NCBI RefSeq assembly: GCF_004210375.1
Contig: NC_134832.1
Location: forward strand, 150,161,592-150,225,591
DNA length: 64,000 nt
Direction: 5' to 3'
Origin: Tachypleus tridentatus
Lineage: Eukaryota; Arthropoda; Merostomata; Xiphosura; Limulidae
Shown one piece after another: positions 59,756 through 64,000 of this stretch (its first letter is position 1; each line of letters starts with the position of its first letter). The notes beneath the pieces are model-generated. The model was not told the DNA's origin, made no database searches, and saw nothing but the letters and a program-made list of their open reading frames with translations. A program made the translations under genes and the position numbers.

Positions 59756-59944
59756 AGATCCAAAACCAAATCTACTCACAACTGTTAAATCTCCAGTTTA
59801 CTGGAAGAGCAATACCATTCAGTCCCCAGGGACTAGCCAGCTCAGTCAGTTTTAAAATAGTTAGGATTTACTTTCTTTTATTAATTCTTGAATCACTTGT
59901 ACAATATTATGCAAACGTGTTAGAACATTTTTTTTCTTTGTTGT
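59756..59944. other. Intergenic, nothing recognised
   Basis: No supported feature. Confidence 0.5.
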
Positions 59945-60020
59945 TAAGCGCATAGTTACACAATGGATTGTCTGTACTATGCTCACCACGGGTATCAACG
60001 ATTTTTTGTATTAGAAACCT
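59945..60020 (-). mobile_element. SINE family 3 fragment
   Basis: Plus strand TTAAGCGCATAGTTACACAA, CTGTACTATGCTCACCACGG and GTATCAACG match family 3 in reverse. The 111-codon frame at 59,963-60,298 begins in it, and its remaining part has no known domain. Confidence 0.55.
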
Positions 60021-60654
60021 TACGATTTATGGATTGCATGACTAGAAGACGCTTATTTTATGAAACGTTTAACTTTAGGAACATAAGACATACTGTTGAT
60101 ACATTCCTCGTTCTATGGTTGTCATCCATCAGTGTGAGGTTTGAATCAAGTTATTTACCAAACTATACCAAAGTAGAAGATTCCTTCCACAAACCAACCC
60201 CCAGTGGAGCAGAGAAAATTTTCTATAACGCTCAAAACATGGGTTTAAGGAAGGCGCAACACAGGCAGTCCAATGATGTGATGCCGTATTACACTTAACA
60301 ACAACCAAACAACCAATCAGAACAAGGAATATCGAGAAATTGTAATATTCTTATAGTCATTATTAAAAAAAATGAATACGTACAAAAGACAACATTCTAA
60401 ATGAGTTAATTTTGACAGTTTAGAGGTAGTTACCGCTAAAAACAAAAAGAAGCGTCCTCTATTTTACAAAAAAAAAAGTATTTTCTGATAGTGTTTTTAT
60501 CCTAAAATCTTTATCGAGGTGTAAGCGTCACTATTAGAACCATTTTAAGACACCTAAGCCTATAAGGACTTTATCGATTTAAATATTATACAAATACAAA
60601 AAACTTCCATTTTAAATTTCCAAAAAATATATAATGTTTTATTAAAATTTACTT
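60021..60654. other. Intergenic, nothing recognised
   Basis: No supported feature other than the tail of the open frame noted above. Confidence 0.5.
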
Positions 60655-63600
60655 TAAAATATACAGAACAGACCTCAGACGTGGTGCTGCACTTATATTT
60701 ACTTAATGGTTTATAGAACACAACTCAGACGTGGTGCTGTACTTATATTTACTTAAAGATATATAGAACACAACTCAGACGTGATGCTGCACTTATATTT
60801 ACTTAATGGTTTATATAAGACAACTCAGATGTGGTGCTGCACTTATATTTACTTAAAGATATATAGAACACAACTCAGACGTGGTGCTGCACTTATATTT
60901 ACTTAATGGTTTATAGAACACAACTCAGACGTGATGCTGCACTTATATTTACTTAATGGTTTATAGAACACAACTCAGACGTGGTGCTGCACTTATATTT
61001 ACTTAAAGATATATAGAACACAACTCAGAAGTGGTGCTGCACTTATATTTACTTAAAGATATATAGAACACAACTCAGACGTGGTGCTGCACTTATATTT
61101 ACTTAATGGTTTATAGAACACAACTCAGACGTGGTGATGCACTTATATTTACTTAATGGTTTATAGAACACAACTCAGACGTGGTGCTGCACTTATATTT
61201 ACTTAATGGTTTATAGAACACAACTTAGACGTGGTGCTGCACTTATATTTACTTAAAGATATATAGAACACAACTCAGAAGTGGCGCTGCACTTATATTT
61301 ACTTAAAGATATATAAAACACAACTCAGACGTGGTGCTGCACTTATATTTACTTAAAGATATATAGAACACAACACAGACGTGGTGCTGCACTTATATTT
61401 ACTTACAAACATACTTGAACAAAGAAAACATAAGTTTTTAATGCTTGTAAGTCAGGTCCAGCTAAATGGAGTTCCAATGATTAAATTGTTGATACCTACC
61501 ATTTCATTGTGTAATGGTTAGGGCACTCAACTCGCCAACTGTGAAGAGCAGGTTCCAATCCCATCAACGAACCAACTGACTTGTTTAGTTGTATGGGCAT
61601 TATAATGTGTCAGTCAATTCCACTATTTGTTGGGAAGGAGAATCCCACTAGTTGGCGGTGAGTGGTGTTAAGTGGCGGCCTTCCCTCTATTCTCTCACTT
61701 CAAAGTTAGGGACGACTAGTTCTGATAATTCTTGATCAGCTTTGCTGCACTTATATTTACTTAATGGTTTATAGAACACAACTCAGACGTGGTGCTGCAC
61801 TTATATTTACTTAATGGTTTATATAAGACAACTCAGATGTGGTGCTGCACTTATATTTACTTAAAGATATATAGAACACAACTCAGACGTGGTGCTGCAC
61901 TTATATTTACTTAATGGTTTATAGAACACAACTCAGACGTGGTGCTGCACTTATATTTACTTAAAGATATATAGAACACAACTCAGACGTGATGCTGCAC
62001 TTATATTTACTTAATGGTTTATATAAGACAACTCAGATGTGGTGCTGCACTTATATTTACTTAATGGTTTATATAAGACAACTCAGATGTGGTGCTGCAC
62101 TTATATTTACTTAAAGATATATAGAACACAACTCAGACGTGGTGCTGCACTTATATTTACTTAATGGTTTATAGAACACAACTCAGACGTGATGCTGCAC
62201 TTATATTTACTTAATGGTTTATAGAACACAACTCAGACGTGGTGCTGCACTTATATTTACTTAAAGATATATAGAACACAACTCAGAAGTGGTGCTGCAC
62301 TTATATTTACTTAAAGATATATAGAACACAACTCAGACGTGGTGCTGCACTTATATTTACTTAATGGTTTATAGAACACAACTCAGACGTGGTGCTGCAC
62401 TTATATTTACTTAATGGTTTATATAAGACAACTCAGATGTGGTGCTGCACTTATATTTACTTAAAGATATATAGAACACAACTCAGACGTGGTGCTGCAC
62501 TTATATTTACTTAATGGTTTATAGAACACAACTCAGACGTGGTGCTGCACTTATATTTACTTAATGGTTTATAGAACACAACTCAGACGTGGTGCTGCAC
62601 TTATATTTACTTAAAGATATATAGAACACAACTCAGACGTGATGCTGCACTTATATTTACTTAATGGTTTATATAAGACAACTCAGATGTGGTGCTGCAC
62701 TTATATTTACTTAAAGATATATAGAACACAACTCAGACGTGGTGCTGCACTTATATTTACTTAATGGTTTATAGAACACAACTCAGACGTGATGCTGCAC
62801 TTATATTTACTTAATGGTTTATAGAACACAACTCAGACGTGGTGCTGCACTTATATTTACTTAAAGATATATAGAACACAACTCAGAAGTGGTGCTGCAC
62901 TTATATTTACTTAAAGATATATAGAACACAACTCAGACGTGGTGCTGCACTTATATTTACTTAATGGTTTATAGAACACAACTCAGACGTGGTGATGCAC
63001 TTATATTTACTTAATGGTTTATAGAACACAACTCAGACGTGGTGCTGCACTTATATTTACTTAATGGTTTATAGAACACAACTCAGACGTGGTGCTGCAC
63101 TTATATTTACTTAAAGATATATAGAACACAACTCAGACGTGATGCTGCACTTATATTTACTTAATGGTTTATATAAGACAACTCAGATGTGGTGCTGCAC
63201 TTATATTTACTTAAAGATATATAGAACACAACTCAGACGTGGTGCTGCACTTATATTTACTTAATGGTTTATAGAACACAACTCAGACGTGATGCTGCAC
63301 TTATATTTACTTAATGGTTTATAGAACACAACTCAGACGTGGTGCTGCACTTATATTTACTTAAAGATATATAGAACACAACTCAGAAGTGGTGCTGCAC
63401 TTATATTTACTTAAAGATATATAGAACACAACTCAGACGTGGTGCTGCACTTATATTTACTTAATGGTTTATAGAACACAACTCAGACGTGGTGCTGCAC
63501 TTATATTTACTTAATGGTTTATATAAGACAACTCAGATGTGGTGCTGCACTTATATTTACTTAAAGATATATAGAACACAACTCAGACGTGGTGCTGCAC

Positions 63601-64000
63601 TTATATTTACTTAATGGTTTATAGAACACAACTCAGACGTGGTGCTGCACTTATATTTACTTAATGGTTTATAGAACACAACTCAGACGTGGTGCTGCAC
63701 TTATATTTACTTAAAGATATATAGAACACAACTCAGACGTGATGCTGCACTTATATTTACTTAATGGTTTATATAAGACAACTCAGATGTGGTGCTGCAC
63801 TTATATTTACTTAAAGATATATAGAACACAACTCAGACGTGGTGCTGCACTTATATTTACTTAATGGTTTATAGAACACAACTCAGACGTGATGCTGCAC
63901 TTATATTTACTTAATGGTTTATAGAACACAACTCAGACGTGGTGCTGCACTTATATTTACTTAAAGATATATAGAACACAACTCAGAAGTGGTGCTGCAC
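60655..64000. repeat. 50-bp satellite with 1,100-bp higher-order structure
   Basis: About 60 copies of a 50-bp unit: GTGCTGCACTTATATTTACT, then TAATGGTTTATAGAACACAA or TAAAGATATATAGAACACAA, then CTCAGACGTG. Diagnostic variants (GAAGTGG; GTGATGC; ATATAAGACAACTCAGATG) recur in a fixed order. In the right block GAAGTGG is at about 62,287, 62,887, 63,387 and 63,987, i.e. spacings of 600, 500 and 600 bp, so a 12-unit block alternates with a 10-unit block to give a period of 1,100 bp. The array is interrupted at 61,406-61,745 and runs off the window's right edge. Confidence 0.97.
61406..61745 (+). repeat. 340-bp insertion in the satellite, matching 43,502-43,841
   Basis: The insert matches the other locus without gaps and with 7 differences. 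It includes about 100 bp of non-SINE flank and a SINE that stops at CAGCTTTGC, without its usual GAAATTC tail. Both junctions show microhomology with the satellite (TTA on the left, GC on the right). Confidence 0.92.

Overview
The window is eukaryotic, AT-rich and gene-poor. Three families of tRNA-derived SINE recur throughout, on both strands. They have a tRNA-like head with a GGTTCGAAT-type B box, a body with the core GTTGGCGGTGGGTGG (family 1), and ACAAAC-type tails (family 3). I recognise them as the usual short repeats of horseshoe crab (Xiphosura) genomes. A broken Jockey/I-type LINE, a Tc1 transposon and many long-period minisatellites fit the same picture. The species assignment is inference from memory of these repeats, not a search.

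Region 1 (1 to about 24,770) is a tandem array of 6.3-6.7 kb units, nearly identical to each other. Each carries one small gene for a secreted Gly/Tyr-rich protein. The gene has a tiny first exon coding only Met-Lys-Phe-Thr, a long phase-0 intron with two SINE remnants, and a second exon with the rest of a 19-residue signal peptide and a 65-residue mature protein built on GGGYGxYL repeats. A possible third, non-coding exon carries AATAAA. Three copies are complete (exon 1 at 5,914, 12,244 and 18,949) and one lies partly off the left edge (exon 2 at 971-1,189). The spacers follow an A-B-A-B pattern, so the array probably grew by duplication of a roughly 13-kb dimer. Beyond its right edge lies a much older, diverged copy of the spacer and promoter (about 24,771-25,620), and then a short inverted piece.

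Region 2 (about 25.6-39.3 kb) is intergenic. It holds SINE fragments, a Penelope-like remnant with a hammerhead-ribozyme-like core, a 55-bp minisatellite, a 500-N assembly gap (33,638-34,137), a 1.4-kb minisatellite that grew out of a SINE body, and a decayed minus-strand coding stretch of unknown family.

Region 3 (39.3-43.4 kb) is one broken LINE with endonuclease, reverse transcriptase and RNase H remnants. A 65-bp piece inside it has been amplified about seven times.

Region 4 (43.4-56.4 kb) is dense in minisatellites (29, 22, 44, 49 and 63 bp periods), SINEs and an uncharacterised dispersed repeat, one copy of which is split by a large AT-rich palindrome.

Region 5 (56,476-58,097) is a nearly intact Tc1-like transposon with about 215-bp inverted repeats of IR/DR type and a DD34E transposase carrying one frameshift and one stop.

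Region 6 (about 60,655 to the window end) is a 50-bp satellite with a clear higher-order period of 1,100 bp. It is interrupted by a 340-bp insertion that matches 43,502-43,841 at 333 of 340 positions.

The only convincing host genes are the four array copies. Most other long open frames are by-products of tandem repeats whose period is not a multiple of three, or of mobile elements.
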